A stretch of DNA of 64,000 nucleotides from Zobellella maritima (GCF_003075035.1 NZ_QCZE01000001.1:248001-312000), one strand, 5' to 3'; counted from the stretch's first letter, positions 17,571 through 29,693 are shown. The notes: generated from the letters alone by a model not told the origin. Numbers and translations are program-made.

Positions 17571-18191
17571 ATGAGTCAATTTTTTGAAATCCATCCAGAC
17601 AACCCCCAGCCCCGACTGATCAATCAGGCGGTGGCCATAGTGCGCCAGGGCGGGGTGCTGGTGTATCCCACCGACTCCGGTTATGCCCTCGGTTGCCTGG
17701 TGGGCGACAAGGGGGCCATGGAGCAAATCTGCCGCATTCGCAAGATTGAAAAGGATCACAACTTTACCCTGGTGTGCCGGGATCTGTCCGAACTGTCGTT
17801 TTACGCCCGAGTCGAGAATTCCGTGTTTCGGCTGATGAAAAACAATACCCCCGGCGCCTATACTTTTATCCTGCGGGCCACCAAGGAAGTCCCCAAGCGG
17901 CTGCAGAATCCCAAGCGCAAGACCATCGGCCTGCGGGTGCCGGATCATGCCATCAGCCTGGCACTGCTCGAGGCCCTGGGCGAGCCCTTGATGTCCTGCA
18001 GCCTGATCCTGCCCGGGGAGCAAGAGGCGGAATACGATCCCCAGCTGATCCGCCAGCGGCTGGAAAAGCAGGTTAACCTGATTATCGACGGCGGCGTGCT
18101 GGATCCCAAACCCACCACCGTCATCGATTTATATGATGAAACGCCGATTATCGTGCGCCAGGGCGCCGGCGATGTCCGCCCCTTTGAGTAA
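17571..18191 (+). CDS. yciO: YciO, Sua5/TsaC-like protein
   Basis: A 206-residue protein of the Sua5/YrdC/YciO fold. The nucleotide-binding pocket is seen as LVYPTDSGYALGC, FTLVCRDLSEL, PGAYTFILRAT and TIGLRVPDH. TsaC/Sua5 members make threonylcarbamoyl-AMP for tRNA t6A; YciO is a paralogue whose own role is less certain. The start has a good GGGAGGAATT ribosome binding site, and it is in an operon with rnm and rluB. Confidence 0.92.
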   Translation: MSQFFEIHPDNPQPRLINQAVAIVRQGGVLVYPTDSGYALGCLVGDKGAMEQICRIRKIEKDHNFTLVCRDLSELSFYARVENSVFRLMKNNTPGAYTFILRATKEVPKRLQNPKRKTIGLRVPDHAISLALLEALGEPLMSCSLILPGEQEAEYDPQLIRQRLEKQVNLIIDGGVLDPKPTTVIDLYDETPIIVRQGAGDVRPFE

Positions 18192-18203
18192 GGCCAGATT
18201 GCA

Positions 18204-19112
18204 ATGACTGAAAAATTACAGAAAGTACTGGCCCGCGCCGGTAAAGGTTCGCGCCGCGAGATTGAAGAGCTGATCAGCCACGGTCGGGTCAGCGTCAATG
18301 GCCAGGTGGCCAAGCTGGGGGATCGGGTGACCGGCTCCGAAAACATCCGGGTCGACGGCCATGTGGTGGAAACCCAGGCCCCGGCGGAGATCGTCTGCCA
18401 GGTGCTGGCCTATCACAAGCCCGAAGGCGAGGTCAGCACCCGCAAGGATCCGGAAGGCCGGCCGACCGTATTTGACCGCCTGCCCAAGCTGCAGGGTGCC
18501 CGCTGGGTGGCCGTCGGCCGGCTGGATGTCAATACCTCGGGGCTGCTGTTGTTTACCACCGATGGTGAGTTGGCCAACCGGCTGATGCATCCCCGCCATG
18601 AAATCGACCGGGAATACGCGGTGCGGGTATTCGGCGAGGTGAACGAGGCCATGCTGCAACGGCTGCGCAAGGGCGTGATGCTGGAAGACGGCCTGGCCAA
18701 GTTCGAAACCCTGAAATACAGCGGCGGCGAGGGCATGAACCACTGGTTCCATGTCACCCTGAAGGAAGGCCGCAACCGGGAAGTTCGTCGGTTGTGGGAA
18801 TCCCAGGATGTGCAGGTTAGCCGGTTGATCCGGGTCCGTTACGGCAAGATAGAGCTGCCGCGTACCCTGCCGCGTGGCGGCTGGGCCGAGCTGCCGCTGG
18901 AGCAGGTAAACTACCTGCGCAAGGAAGTGGGTCTGGATGAGGAAGCCCGCAGCAAGGTGGATGTGCATGCCTCCGAGCGTTACAAGCAGGTAGCCCAGAT
19001 CCGCAAGGCGGTGCGTAAACACAACTCGCGGGTCAAGGGCACCCAGAAGAAAGAAACCCCGGCCCGTCCGCGCAGCCCGGGTCAGCGCCAGAAGCGCAAG
19101 ACCCGTATGTAA
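18204..19112 (+). CDS. rluB: 23S rRNA pseudouridine synthase RluB
   Basis: This RsuA/RluB-family enzyme isomerises uridine 2605 (E. coli numbering) of 23S rRNA. The 302-residue protein has an N-terminal S4 RNA-binding domain ([18 protein letters not shown]), the catalytic motif [14 protein letters not shown] with the nucleophilic Asp, and [10 protein letters not shown]. The tail is very basic ([19 protein letters not shown]), which is common in this family. It lies 12 bases after yciO and is followed by a strong terminator. Confidence 0.95.
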   Translation: MTEKLQKVLARAGKGSRREIEELISHGRVSVNGQVAKLGDRVTGSENIRVDGHVVETQAPAEIVCQVLAYHKPEGEVSTRKDPEGRPTVFDRLPKLQGARWVAVGRLDVNTSGLLLFTTDGELANRLMHPRHEIDREYAVRVFGEVNEAMLQRLRKGVMLEDGLAKFETLKYSGGEGMNHWFHVTLKEGRNREVRRLWESQDVQVSRLIRVRYGKIELPRTLPRGGWAELPLEQVNYLRKEVGLDEEARSKVDVHASERYKQVAQIRKAVRKHNSRVKGTQKKETPARPRSPGQRQKRKTRM

Positions 19113-19148
19113 AGACGGCTTCAGGCGCTAAGCCAGAAGCGGCAAGAT

Positions 19149-19185
19149 AAAACGGCGCAGGGGGTTCGGCTCCTGCGCCGTTTTT
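19149..19185 (+). terminator. Rho-independent terminator after rluB
   Basis: The 13-bp stem AAAACGGCGCAGG/CCTGCGCCGTTTT and a T-run close the rnm-yciO-rluB unit. Confidence 0.85.
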
Positions 19186-19199
19186 GATCATTGAATGCT

Positions 19200-19530
19200 C
19201 TTGTGGGTCTGCTCTTTTGTCGAAGGCCCGACCCCGGGGCGATTGGCCCAGGCCATCAGGCATTTTCACCAGTCTTCAGGCCTGTGGGAGGCGCGACCCC
19301 GCGGTGATATGGCCGAAGGCCATCAAAATATGGGAACCCTGCCAACTATTATCGCACCGAGGCCAGCCCTTGTGGGAGGCGCGACCCCGCGGCGAGTTGG
19401 CCGACAGGCCATCAAAAAATGAGAACCCAGCCCCTGGCCGATAATCCCGGCCAACTATCATCGAGCCAAGGTCGGCGCTCACACAAAGGTCGGCCCTTTG
19501 GCAGGGGGAATCCCGCGGGAACCTGATAGA
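19200..19530. repeat. REP/BIME-like repeat cluster 1
   Basis: There are three related copies. TGTGGGAGGCGCGACCCCGC occurs at 19282 and 19371, and a diverged copy (GGCCCGACCCCGGGGCGA) at about 19225. Each is followed by GG-CC-AGGCCATCA and then by an inverted partner (ATCG-GCC-AGGTCGGC). Related copies lie at about 43660 and 52889-53130. The arrangement of alternating palindromic units between genes is that of REP/BIME elements. No gene is present in this stretch. Confidence 0.7.
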
Positions 19531-19600
19531 AGGGAGCCTGGTTCCTACGCGCAGCATGGAAACCAGAACATTGCCCGGTAGGAGGCCCGGGGCGATGGGA

Positions 19601-20575
19601 TCAGACTGCGAATTCCCGGCGGGAAAACTCCACGCGCTGCTCCGGGGTCATCTTGATATCCCGGCCCATTTTTTCGATCTTCCGGAGTCGGGGTACCAGG
19701 CCGGCGCCGTTGGCGGTCTGGATTGCCAGCCCGGGGCGGGCATTCAGCTCCAGCAGCATGGGCCCCTTCTGCTTGTCCAGTACCATATCGGTGCCGATAT
19801 AGCCCAGGCCGGACATTTCATAGCAGGAAGATGCCAGGCTGAGCATCTCTTCCCAATAGGGCACCTTGAGCTCCAGCAGGTCCCGGCCCGTGTCCGGATG
19901 ATATCGGATCGGCAGGTTGTGCTGAACGGCGCGGATGGCCCGCCCGGTGTTGATATCCAGCCCGACGCCCACCGCCCCCTGGTGCAGGTTGGCCTTGCCG
20001 TCAGAGGCTTCGGTCGACAGCCGCATCATGGCCATGATCGGAAAGCCCTTGAAGACGATGATACGAGTGTCGGGGACGCCCTCGAAGGAAAAGCCGTCGA
20101 ACACATCGTCGAAGTTGATCAACGCCTCGATCAGCGCCACATCCGGCTTGCCCCCCAGGGAGAACAGGCCGGCGAGGATATTGGAGATATGCCGCTCCAG
20201 ATCCCCAATGGTTTCTTCCTTGCCGCTGGGTTTGACGAAGCGCTCCCGGTCATGGCGCTCGATCACCAGTATGCCCTTGCCGCCCGAGCCCTTGGCCGGC
20301 TTGATACAGAAACCGGGCCAGTCCTTGATCATCTCCCACAGGTGAGATACCTGGTGTTGGTATTCCACCACCCCGATCAGCTCGGGCACGGTAACGCCCG
20401 CATCCAGGGAGATGCGCTTGGTGTGCAGCTTGTTATCCACCAGTGGATAGAGCCGGCGCGGGTTATAGCGGCTGATATAGGAAATGTTGCGCTTGTTCAT
20501 GCCCATGATGCCCATGCGACGCAGGGCAAAGGGAGAGGCATATTCCTTGAAGATATTCCTGAGCATATCAGTCAC
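19601..20575 (-). CDS. ATP-grasp protein, alpha-L-glutamate ligase-like
   Basis: A 324-residue ATP-grasp enzyme related to RimK. Visible elements are FCIKPAKGSGGKGILVIERH (the ATP-binding loop), the metal-binding end PMLLELNARPGLAIQ, and MGMNKRNISYISRYNPR at the start. RimK-type ligases add glutamate or other amino acids to peptides; the substrate of this subfamily is unknown. The start overlaps the end of the inactive-transglutaminase gene by 8 bases. Together with the retropepsin-like gene it forms a conserved three-gene set known in many gammaproteobacteria, suggesting a peptide ligation and cleavage cycle. Confidence 0.88.
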   Translation of the reverse strand: MTDMLRNIFKEYASPFALRRMGIMGMNKRNISYISRYNPRRLYPLVDNKLHTKRISLDAGVTVPELIGVVEYQHQVSHLWEMIKDWPGFCIKPAKGSGGKGILVIERHDRERFVKPSGKEETIGDLERHISNILAGLFSLGGKPDVALIEALINFDDVFDGFSFEGVPDTRIIVFKGFPIMAMMRLSTEASDGKANLHQGAVGVGLDINTGRAIRAVQHNLPIRYHPDTGRDLLELKVPYWEEMLSLASSCYEMSGLGYIGTDMVLDKQKGPMLLELNARPGLAIQTANGAGLVPRLRKIEKMGRDIKMTPEQRVEFSRREFAV

Positions 20576-22073
20576 CGCTCACCAGGGGTTTGAACCGCTT
20601 CAGCTCCAGCAGACGGTAGCCGGTGTAGTTACCCAGTACCAGTACCGCGGCCATCACCACCAGCTGCAATCCCAGGAAGTTGAAGGTGAGGTGGCGGATC
20701 AGTTCGTTGTTCATCGCCAGGAAGGCGGCCACCGCCACCAGCAGTGAGCCGCCGCCCTGCTTGACCACTTCCTTGACGCCCTCTTCCTCCCACAGGATGG
20801 ACATCCGCTCTATGGTCCAGGCCAGGATGATCATTGGGAAGAAGGTGATCTTCATGCCTTGGGTCAGCCCCAGCTGATAGGCAACGATACTGAAGAAGCC
20901 GATGATACCGATCACCATGATGATCACCGCCGATATTCGTGCCACCAGCAGCAGGTTGAGGTGCGACAGGTAGGAGCGCAATATCAGGCCGGTGCCGACG
21001 ATCAGCAGGAAGCCGACCAGACCGGTGAGCAGGCTGGTCTGGATAAAGGCCATGGCGATCAGTACCGGCATAAAGGTGCCCGAGGTCTTTACCCCGACGA
21101 TGATGCGTAGGAACACTACCATCAGCACCCCTATGGGGATCAGCAGTATGCCCTTGAACAGCGCCTGTTCTTCCAGGGGCAGGTTATACAGGGACACGTT
21201 GATCCAGTCCGGCTCATCGAATTTCTGGGCCAGGGCGACATTGACCGGCCGCTCCTGCTCCAGCATGGTGAAGGTCACCCGGGAGTTGGAGCCGCCCACC
21301 AGATCCAGCACCGGTGCCGAATGGTATTCCCACAGCAGCAGGTTGTCCTGCTGTCCCTGCTTGCCGGTGATGGGGTTGAATATTTCGTAACGTTCCCCTT
21401 CATATACCTGCAGTATATCGACCAGCGGCTGACGGCGGCGGCCGTCTTCCAGCTCCAGGCCCTTCAGCAGCCGGGCCGGTACATCCGCCCGGTTGAGCAG
21501 ATCCAGCAGCAGCTTGCCTGGGGTCTTGTACTGGGCAAGCAGCTCGGCATTCTGCCCCTTGTTGGACAGCTCCTTGAGCAGCTCCCGGGTCAGGGTGATG
21601 CCATCGGCGGATCTTTCCTGGGCCGCCGCCAGTACCTGATCCATGGCGGTGGCGTAGGGCTCGGCCACGGTCACGCCTTGGACCTCGGGGATCTCGGTCG
21701 AGAGCAGTTCCTTGGCAAAGGGATCCCGCATCATGTCGACCTTGTAATACAGCTCCTGGGGTCCGTCTGCTGTCCGAATCGACCATTCCGCCCGGGTATC
21801 GCCGGTGGCGTCGACAAATGACAGGCCATAGCCGGGAGATGCGGCGGACTCGTTCATCAGGGTAAAGCCGGGCTGGCTGCCGGGAATGGCCAGCGAGGCC
21901 TTGATTGGGTTACCCGAGGCTTCAAATTCCACCTTGGCTTCAATCGACCATATCTGGCGTTTTTCACCCGGCAGCCAGGGCACTTCATAGACGAAGTGGC
22001 GATGCAGCATCATGGCCAGCCCGACGATAAACAGGGCGGCAACAATCAGATAAAACGGCTTGCGTGAGTACAT
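20568..22073 (-). CDS. Inactive transglutaminase fused to seven transmembrane helices
   Basis: A 501-residue membrane protein. It has one N-terminal helix (FYLIVAALFIVGLAMML), a periplasmic region of about 230 residues with a transglutaminase-like fold lacking an evident Cys-His-Asp triad, then about seven helices from residue 255 (ILLIPIGVLMVVFLRIIV, TSGTFMPVLIAMAFIQTSLL and others). It matches the family in which a non-catalytic transglutaminase domain is joined to a 7TM unit. I infer that it binds a peptide in the periplasm. It lies 9 bases after the protease-like gene and overlaps the ATP-grasp gene. Confidence 0.85.
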   Translation of the reverse strand: MYSRKPFYLIVAALFIVGLAMMLHRHFVYEVPWLPGEKRQIWSIEAKVEFEASGNPIKASLAIPGSQPGFTLMNESAASPGYGLSFVDATGDTRAEWSIRTADGPQELYYKVDMMRDPFAKELLSTEIPEVQGVTVAEPYATAMDQVLAAAQERSADGITLTRELLKELSNKGQNAELLAQYKTPGKLLLDLLNRADVPARLLKGLELEDGRRRQPLVDILQVYEGERYEIFNPITGKQGQQDNLLLWEYHSAPVLDLVGGSNSRVTFTMLEQERPVNVALAQKFDEPDWINVSLYNLPLEEQALFKGILLIPIGVLMVVFLRIIVGVKTSGTFMPVLIAMAFIQTSLLTGLVGFLLIVGTGLILRSYLSHLNLLLVARISAVIIMVIGIIGFFSIVAYQLGLTQGMKITFFPMIILAWTIERMSILWEEEGVKEVVKQGGGSLLVAVAAFLAMNNELIRHLTFNFLGLQLVVMAAVLVLGNYTGYRLLELKRFKPLVSGD

Positions 22074-22082
22074 ATAACCTAC

Positions 22083-22852
22083 TTACTCGGAGGCTTTGGG
22101 ACGCCTGGGGGTGCCCTGTACGTTCTGACGGGCAATATCCACCACGGCGATGTCTTTCAAAAATTCGCGACCCAGCAATATCGGGTAGGACATCTGGGAG
22201 CGATCGGTCAGGGTAAACTCGGTCTTTTCCGACAGCCTGCCGATTCGCATGGTCAGTGCCACCACCGGGCGGCGCTCACTGTCATCGGCGGATGCCTGGC
22301 GGATACGTACCCGCCGCACCAGGGGGGTTTCTACAATCAGCTCTTCGGCCACGCCTTCATGGGCCATGCTAAAGCTGACCCAGCGCTTGCCGTCCCGCTC
22401 GAATACGGTGATGTCTTTGGCGCTGAGCGAAGAGGTGGTGGCGCCGGTATCGATACGCGCCGGGAAGATGTCATTGACCGCCTCCAGCCAGACATCTTCG
22501 GTTTCCCCGACGATCAGCTTGCCGTCCCGGGTTTCGTCATGGGGGTAATCGTCGGTGTTTTTTGCCGCAGGAGAAGCCGGCGGCTGTTGCGTGGGCGACG
22601 GGGGAGGCGTCACTATGCGCTTTTTCAAGGATCTTATCTCCTGTTGCAGTGCCTTCATATAGGCATGATGGTTGGCACTAAGCTGGGTATTCTGGTTAAA
22701 CATGGTCGCGGTCAGCCGGCTCTCCAGGCTGTTGAGGGAAGCCTCCAGCTGATCCTCGGTCACCGGTGCGGGCAATGGCGGCTCTTCCTGTCCGGATTGC
22801 AGGGCGCAGCCTGTCAGCGCCAGTGGTAACAACAGTGATATCACGGCTTTGT

Positions 22853-22856
<4 letters not shown>
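22083..22856 (-). CDS. Retropepsin-like (RimB/PF05618 type) lipoprotein
   Basis: A 257-residue lipoprotein with a signal ending in a lipobox (LALTGC, Cys17). A coiled-coil-like stretch (residues 35-75) and a Pro-rich linker follow. The C-terminal domain carries the aspartic-protease-like DTGA motif ([14 protein letters not shown]) and [10 protein letters not shown], typical of the family often annotated as ATP-dependent zinc protease. RimB-type members are now known to be related to retropepsins. The start overlaps the cmoB stop by 4 bases and has a GAGGGG site. It probably works with the next two genes at the cell envelope. Confidence 0.88.
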
Positions 22857-24693
<1,837 letters not shown>

Positions 24694-24696
24694 TTA

Positions 24697-25539
24697 TTAA
24701 AATAATTGACCCTGGCCGGCCTGGTGTCGACCCGGAAATTCAGCCAAAGGATGACCAAGGGTTTGCGCCAGACGGGCGGCCAAATCCGGTGCCTGGCGGT
24801 TATCGGCGGTATGCACAAACAGATAGACTGCTTTGTCCTGTTTCAGCCAATGATTAATGTGTGGCAGCCAGGGTTTCCAGAAGGAACTGTTCCGTGCCGG
24901 GTCGGGGTGGCCGATAAAACGGACAACCGGTGACGCACCGGTACCTATGATGTGCACCGGCACCCTGGGTTTTTTCGACTGGGCCTCAAGCAGGGCCGGG
25001 GTGTCGGGCGGACAGGAAAATACCGGCCGCGAGTCCATGATGATGCGGTTGGCCCCATGGCGGATCAACAGCCGGTTGAGTCGTCGTTCAGCTTCGCCCT
25101 TGGCGAAAAACGCCGGGTGGCGGACTTCCACCCCATAATTGAAAGAAGGCGGCAGGGTGGCCAGCAACCGATCCAGGCCGTCGAGCTGCTCCGGTCCCGT
25201 CGTGCCGGGCAGCTGCAGCATCAGCAACCCCAGCTTGTGGTGCAGGGGCGCCAGCTGGTTGATAAAATCCAGCGCCGCGGCCGTATTCTCCGCCAGTTGT
25301 CCCCGGTGGCTGATGGAGGAGGGAAACTTGAAGGTGAAGCGAAACGCGTCCGGGGTCTGGTTGTCCCAACGCCGCAGGCTGGCGGTGTCGGGCACGCCAT
25401 AGAAGCTGGTATTGCCTTCCACCGTGTTGAACACGCCGCTATAGTCGGCCAGATGTTCACCGGTTTTCAGGCCCTTGCTCAGCAGTTGACCAGGCCAGGC
25501 GGGATGGGACCATTGGCTGAGGCCCAGATATAATGGCAT
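24697..25539 (-). CDS. yecE: DUF72 family protein YecE
   Basis: A 280-residue TIM-barrel-like DUF72 protein of unknown biochemical role, often next to cmoAB and aspS as here. Seen: MPLYLGLSQWSHPAWPGQLL, NTVEGNTSFYGVP, RFTFKFPSSISH, and YLFVHTADNRQAPDLAARL near the end. The ATG at 25539 has an AGGAG site; the frame upstream is not protein-like. Confidence 0.88.
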   Translation of the reverse strand: MPLYLGLSQWSHPAWPGQLLSKGLKTGEHLADYSGVFNTVEGNTSFYGVPDTASLRRWDNQTPDAFRFTFKFPSSISHRGQLAENTAAALDFINQLAPLHHKLGLLMLQLPGTTGPEQLDGLDRLLATLPPSFNYGVEVRHPAFFAKGEAERRLNRLLIRHGANRIIMDSRPVFSCPPDTPALLEAQSKKPRVPVHIIGTGASPVVRFIGHPDPARNSSFWKPWLPHINHWLKQDKAVYLFVHTADNRQAPDLAARLAQTLGHPLAEFPGRHQAGQGQLF

Positions 25540-25830
25540 ATAACTCCTGAAAACATAGCTTGAAGCCGGAAGCCGCACGGCAGTGATAGTAATACCGAGG
25601 CCGGCCCGACATGATGCGCAGTCTGCCGGCCTTACCGGACCTACAACCGCAGCACTGAATACACCAACCACTCTATGGCTTTCAGCTTATAGCTGACGGC
25701 TAAAAGTTACCGCTTCGCGGTAAGATTTTACCGGCCTTCTGGTTTTCCATTATACTAGCGCGCTATTTACTGACAAATTCATGTCCCGCGGCGAGACTCG
25801 GCCGTGTGGCAACACCAAAGGAATACATCG
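25540..25830. other. yecE-aspS intergenic region with hairpin and candidate promoter
   Basis: No gene. A perfect TTACCGC/GCGGTAA hairpin (25707-25723) has a 3-base loop. Short copies of the CTTGAAGC/GGCTTTCAGCTTATAGCTG type of sequence also seen near ruvC and ruvA occur at about 25558 and 25677. A candidate aspS promoter follows: TTTACC (25727-25732), an 18-base spacer, then TATACT (25751-25756). Confidence 0.45.
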
Positions 25831-27597
25831 ATGCGCACTCATTATTGCGGGCAGGTTGACGCTGCCCTGGTTGGCCAGAGCGTGACCTTAAGTGGCTGGG
25901 TACATCGTCGTCGTGACCTGGGCGGCCTTATCTTTATCGATATGCGCGATCGAGAAGGCATAGTGCAGGTGTTCTTCGACCCGGACAAGGCCGAAGCCTA
26001 TGAGCTGGCGGCGGGTCTGCGGGCCGAATTCTGCGTTCAGATAACCGGCCAGGTGCGTGCCCGCCCCGAATCCCAGGTGAACAAGGACATGGCCACCGGC
26101 GAGGTGGAAATCTTCGCCCACGAACTGACCATCATCAACAAGGCTGCGCCCCTGCCGCTGGATTTCAATCAGAACAACACCGAAGAGCAGCGCCTCAAGT
26201 TCCGTTATCTGGATCTGCGCCGTCCCGAGATGGCCCGCTTCCTGAAAACCCGCGCTCGGGTAACCAGCCGGGTACGCCGTTTCATGGACGAGCAGGGTTT
26301 CCTCGATATCGAAACCCCCATGTTGACCAAGGCCACCCCGGAAGGCGCCCGTGACTACCTGGTGCCGAGCCGGGTGCACAAGGGGCACTTCTATGCGTTG
26401 CCCCAGTCACCCCAGCTGTTCAAGCAGCTGCTGATGATGAGCGGCTTCGACCGTTACTACCAGATTGTGAAGTGCTTCCGCGATGAAGATCTGCGGGCCG
26501 ATCGCCAGCCGGAATTCACCCAGATCGATGTGGAAACCTCCTTTATGAGCGCCGAAGAAGTGCGGGCCCTGATGGAGCAGTTGATCCGTGAACTATGGCT
26601 GGATGTGGCCGGTGATGACCTGGGCAGCTTCCCGATCATGACCCATGAAGAAGCCATGCGTCGCTACGGCTCGGACAAGCCGGATCTGCGCATCCCCATG
26701 GAGCTGACCGATATCGCCGATCTGGTCAAGGATGTGGACTTCCAGGTGTTCTCCGGGCCGGCCAACGATACCAAGGGGCGGGTGGCCGCGCTCAAGGTGC
26801 CGGGTGGTGCCCAACTTTCGCGCAAGCAGATCGATGAGTACGGCAAATTTGTCGGCATCTACGGTGCCAAGGGGCTGGCCTGGTTGAAGGTGAATGAGGC
26901 GGCCAAGGGCCTGGCGGGTGTTCAGTCGCCGGTGGCCAAGTTTCTGAACGAAGAGATTGTTGCCGAGCTGCTGGCCCGTACCGGCGCGGCCGACGGCGAC
27001 GCCATTTTCTTTGGCGCCGACAATGCCAAGGTGGTGGCTGACGCCATGGGTGCCCTGCGTCTCAAGCTTGGCAAGGAGCTGGGGCTGGTGGAAAGCGGCT
27101 GGAAACCCCTGTGGGTGATTGACTTCCCGATGTTCGAGGAAGAAGCGGAGCGCCTGTACGCCATGCACCACCCCTTTACCGCCGCCAAGGACGTCAGCGC
27201 CGCCGAGCTGGAAGCCAATCCGTTGGTGGCGGTGGCCAATGCCTACGACATGGTGATCAACGGTTACGAAGTGGGCGGCGGTTCGGTGCGTATCCACAAC
27301 AACGAAATGCAGCAGACCGTATTCCGCCTGCTGGGCATCAATGAAGAAGAGCAGAACGAGAAGTTCGGCTTCCTGCTCGATGCCCTCAAGTATGGCACCC
27401 CGCCCCATGCGGGTCTGGCCTTCGGCCTAGATCGGCTGGTGATGCTGCTCACCGGCACCGACAATATTCGGGATGTGATCGCCTTCCCGAAAACCACCAC
27501 CGCCTCCTGCCTGCTGACCGATGCGCCCAGCCTGGCCGGCGCCGAGTCACTGGCGGAGCTGGCGATCAGCACCCGGCTGCCAAAAGCGGAACAATAA
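25831..27597 (+). CDS. aspS: Aspartyl-tRNA synthetase
   Basis: A class II synthetase of 588 residues, the bacterial type with a GAD insertion domain. Start [10 protein letters not shown] at 25831, after AAAGGAATAC. Seen: the OB-fold anticodon domain ([20 protein letters not shown]), motif 2 [18 protein letters not shown], and motif 3 [15 protein letters not shown]. It charges tRNA-Asp in the cytoplasm. nudB follows 3 bases after the stop. Confidence 0.97.
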   Translation: MRTHYCGQVDAALVGQSVTLSGWVHRRRDLGGLIFIDMRDREGIVQVFFDPDKAEAYELAAGLRAEFCVQITGQVRARPESQVNKDMATGEVEIFAHELTIINKAAPLPLDFNQNNTEEQRLKFRYLDLRRPEMARFLKTRARVTSRVRRFMDEQGFLDIETPMLTKATPEGARDYLVPSRVHKGHFYALPQSPQLFKQLLMMSGFDRYYQIVKCFRDEDLRADRQPEFTQIDVETSFMSAEEVRALMEQLIRELWLDVAGDDLGSFPIMTHEEAMRRYGSDKPDLRIPMELTDIADLVKDVDFQVFSGPANDTKGRVAALKVPGGAQLSRKQIDEYGKFVGIYGAKGLAWLKVNEAAKGLAGVQSPVAKFLNEEIVAELLARTGAADGDAIFFGADNAKVVADAMGALRLKLGKELGLVESGWKPLWVIDFPMFEEEAERLYAMHHPFTAAKDVSAAELEANPLVAVANAYDMVINGYEVGGGSVRIHNNEMQQTVFRLLGINEEEQNEKFGFLLDALKYGTPPHAGLAFGLDRLVMLLTGTDNIRDVIAFPKTTTASCLLTDAPSLAGAESLAELAISTRLPKAEQ

Positions 27598-27600
27598 ACC

Positions 27601-28062
27601 ATGGCCTTCAAGCACCCCGAGTCGGTTCTGGTGCTGATCCACACCCCGGATCAGGTGCTGCTGCTGCAACGCAAGGACAACCCGGACTTCTGGCAGTCGG
27701 TGACCGGCAGCCTGGAGCCGGGAGAGTCCCGCATGCAGGCGGCGGCACGCGAGCTGGAAGAAGAAACCGGCCTGCGTCTGGATAAGGGGCTGGCATTGGT
27801 CGAGACCGGTCACAAGGTGCGCTTCGAGATTTATCCCCGCTGGCGGCACAGATACCGCCCCGGGGTGACTCATAACTGGGAATACGAATTTCACCTGTGT
27901 GTGCCCGAACCTCTCGAGGTGTGTCTGAGCGAGCACCTGGCCCAGGCCTGGCTGCCGTTAGAGCAGGCCCGGCACCAAGCCAGCTCCTGGACCAACAAAG
28001 AGGCCATCGACAGGTTAATCAACATCAGGAACAGCGGAGAAGAGACGTATGGCAGGTCATAG
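27601..28062 (+). CDS. nudB: Dihydroneopterin triphosphate diphosphatase
   Basis: A 153-residue Nudix hydrolase. The Nudix box is seen as GSLEPGES, then [20 protein letters not shown] and [11 protein letters not shown] match E. coli NudB, which removes pyrophosphate from dihydroneopterin triphosphate in folate synthesis. It sits between aspS and yebC, the usual order, and overlaps yebC by 14 bases. Confidence 0.93.
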   Translation: MAFKHPESVLVLIHTPDQVLLLQRKDNPDFWQSVTGSLEPGESRMQAAARELEEETGLRLDKGLALVETGHKVRFEIYPRWRHRYRPGVTHNWEYEFHLCVPEPLEVCLSEHLAQAWLPLEQARHQASSWTNKEAIDRLINIRNSGEETYGRS

Positions 28063-28789
28063 TAAATGGGCCAACATCAAACACCGCAAGGCGGCACAGG
28101 ATGCCAAGCGCGGCAAAATTTTCACCAAGCTTATCCGTGAGCTGACCACGGCATCCCGGGAGGGCGGTTCGGATCCGGCCACCAACCCGCGACTGCGCGC
28201 GGCCATCGACAAGGCGTTGTCCAACAACATGACCCGCGACACCATAGATCGCGCGGTCAAGCGCGGGGCGGGGGAGCTGGACGGCCAGGTGCTGGAAACC
28301 ATCGTCTATGAAGGCTATGGGCCCGGCGGTACCGCCGTGATGGTGGAGTGCATGACCGACAACCGTAACCGTACCGTATCCGAGGTGCGCCATGCCTTTT
28401 CCAGGAGCGGCGGTAACCTGGGCACCGACGGCTCGGTCGCCTACCTGTTCGAGAAGAAGGGGGTAATTTCCTACGCCGATGCCGACGAAGAAACCGTGAT
28501 GGAAGCAGCATTGGAAGCCGGTGCCGAGGATGTGCAGGTCAACGAGGATGGTTCCATCGATGTCTACACCCTGTGGGAGGAGTTCGGTACTGTCAAGGAT
28601 GCCATGGACGCCACCGGCCTGGAGGCGGAGAACGCCGAGGTGACCATGATCCCTTCGACCAACGCCGAGCTGGACGAAGATACGGCGCCCAAGTTCATGC
28701 GGTTGATCGACAACCTGGAAGACCTGGACGATGTGCAGGAGGTCTATCATAACGGCGAGATCTCCGACGAACTGGCGGACAAGCTCTGA
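28049..28789 (+). CDS. yebC: YebC/TACO1 family translation factor
   Basis: A 246-residue protein with the family signature [20 protein letters not shown] and [17 protein letters not shown]. YebC proteins are known as translation factors that help ribosomes through proline-rich stretches, and were earlier called DNA-binding regulators. The start lies inside the end of nudB. The next gene is ruvC, 83 bases on, with a repeat-filled spacer. Confidence 0.95.
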   Translation: MAGHSKWANIKHRKAAQDAKRGKIFTKLIRELTTASREGGSDPATNPRLRAAIDKALSNNMTRDTIDRAVKRGAGELDGQVLETIVYEGYGPGGTAVMVECMTDNRNRTVSEVRHAFSRSGGNLGTDGSVAYLFEKKGVISYADADEETVMEAALEAGAEDVQVNEDGSIDVYTLWEEFGTVKDAMDATGLEAENAEVTMIPSTNAELDEDTAPKFMRLIDNLEDLDDVQEVYHNGEISDELADKL

Positions 28790-28808
28790 AGCCTGAAGCT
28801 CGAAGCCT

Positions 28809-28872
28809 GAAGCTGGAAGAGGTTCCTGCTTCGGCTTCCAGCTTCCAGCTTCCAGCTTCCAGCTTCCAGCTT
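28809..28872. repeat. Heptamer tandem repeat and hairpin directly before ruvC
   Basis: Five complete copies of GCTTCCA (28834-28868) plus a partial copy end exactly at the ruvC ATG. The GAAGCTGGAAG at 28809-28819 can pair with the CTTCCAGCTTC within the array (11-bp stem). No Shine-Dalgarno sequence is left in front of ruvC. Confidence 0.8.
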
Positions 28873-29394
28873 ATGTCGATAATTCTCGGTATCGATCCCG
28901 GTTCGCGTATTACCGGCTACGGGGTGGTGCGCCACCTCGGTAATCGCATGGAATACCTGGGTTCGGGCTGCATCCGCATGAAGGATGAAGCCCTGGCTCC
29001 CCGGCTCAAACGCATCTACGACGGGGTCAGCGAAATCATATTGCAGTTCCAGCCCGAGCTATTCGCCATCGAACAGGTGTTTATGGCCCGCAACCCGGAT
29101 TCGGCCCTCAAGCTGGGCCAGGCCCGGGGGGCGGCAATCGTGGCGGCGGCCAACGGCGGCCTGCCGGTTGCCGAGTATTCGGCCCGTCAGATCAAGCAGG
29201 CGGTGGTGGGACAGGGCGGCGCCGATAAAAGCCAGGTACAGCATATGGTATGCAAGCTGCTCAACCTGCCGGGTACACCCCAGGCGGATGCTGCCGATGC
29301 GTTGGCGGTGGCCCTGTGCCATGGCCATACCCAGCAAAGCCTGATCAGCATGGCCGGGCGGGTCAAGGGCGTGGTGCGCGGACGGCTACGTTAA
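28873..29394 (+). CDS. ruvC: Holliday junction resolvase RuvC
   Basis: This homodimeric endonuclease cuts Holliday junctions with RuvAB. The 173-residue protein has the four acidic active-site residues: the first Asp in [12 protein letters not shown], the Glu in FAIEQVF, and the last two in [13 protein letters not shown]. The ATG at 28873 matches the family start, but the ribosome binding site is replaced by a heptamer repeat. ruvA follows after an unusual 299-base spacer. Confidence 0.96.
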   Translation: MSIILGIDPGSRITGYGVVRHLGNRMEYLGSGCIRMKDEALAPRLKRIYDGVSEIILQFQPELFAIEQVFMARNPDSALKLGQARGAAIVAAANGGLPVAEYSARQIKQAVVGQGGADKSQVQHMVCKLLNLPGTPQADAADALAVALCHGHTQQSLISMAGRVKGVVRGRLR

Positions 29395-29693
29395 AGACAG
29401 CTATAAGCTGTCAGCTTTAAGCTATAAGCTGATCGAGATGCTTGAAGGTATTTGGGCGCATTGTGGTTCCGGCAGTGTCTGCAGTTCGGGTAGGTCGGCG
29501 ATGAGCGGAGCGAATCCCAACATTTATGCCGCAGACAGAGCCAAAGCGACCGATACGAAGCAATAACAACCATTCAACTCGGGCTGCTTTCGGCTTATCG
29601 CTGACAGCTTAAAGCTTTAAGCTGGAACCATGGATATTTATCCAGTTATTCATTATTCTTTGCGCAACAAAGTTTGGCGAGCGGAGAGCCCCA
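29395..29693. repeat. ruvC-ruvA spacer with inverted dispersed repeat
   Basis: No gene. AGCTATAAGCTGTCAGCTTT at about 29400 is mirrored by GCTGACAGCTTAAAGC at about 29600, framing roughly 170 bases. Inside lies GTAGGTCGGCGATGAGCGGA, which resembles a repeat type common in proteobacterial intergenic DNA. The arrangement looks like a small non-coding inserted element. Confidence 0.5.

Noticed and set aside
19186-19557. CRISPR-like array in the repeated region
   Set aside because: Repeats are irregular in spacing and partly inverted, the spacers are also similar to each other, and no cas gene is near. They fit REP elements.
19556-20593. 345-codon plus-strand frame opposite the ATP-grasp gene
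   Set aside because: The minus-strand frame carries clear ATP-grasp motifs; this one is its complement.
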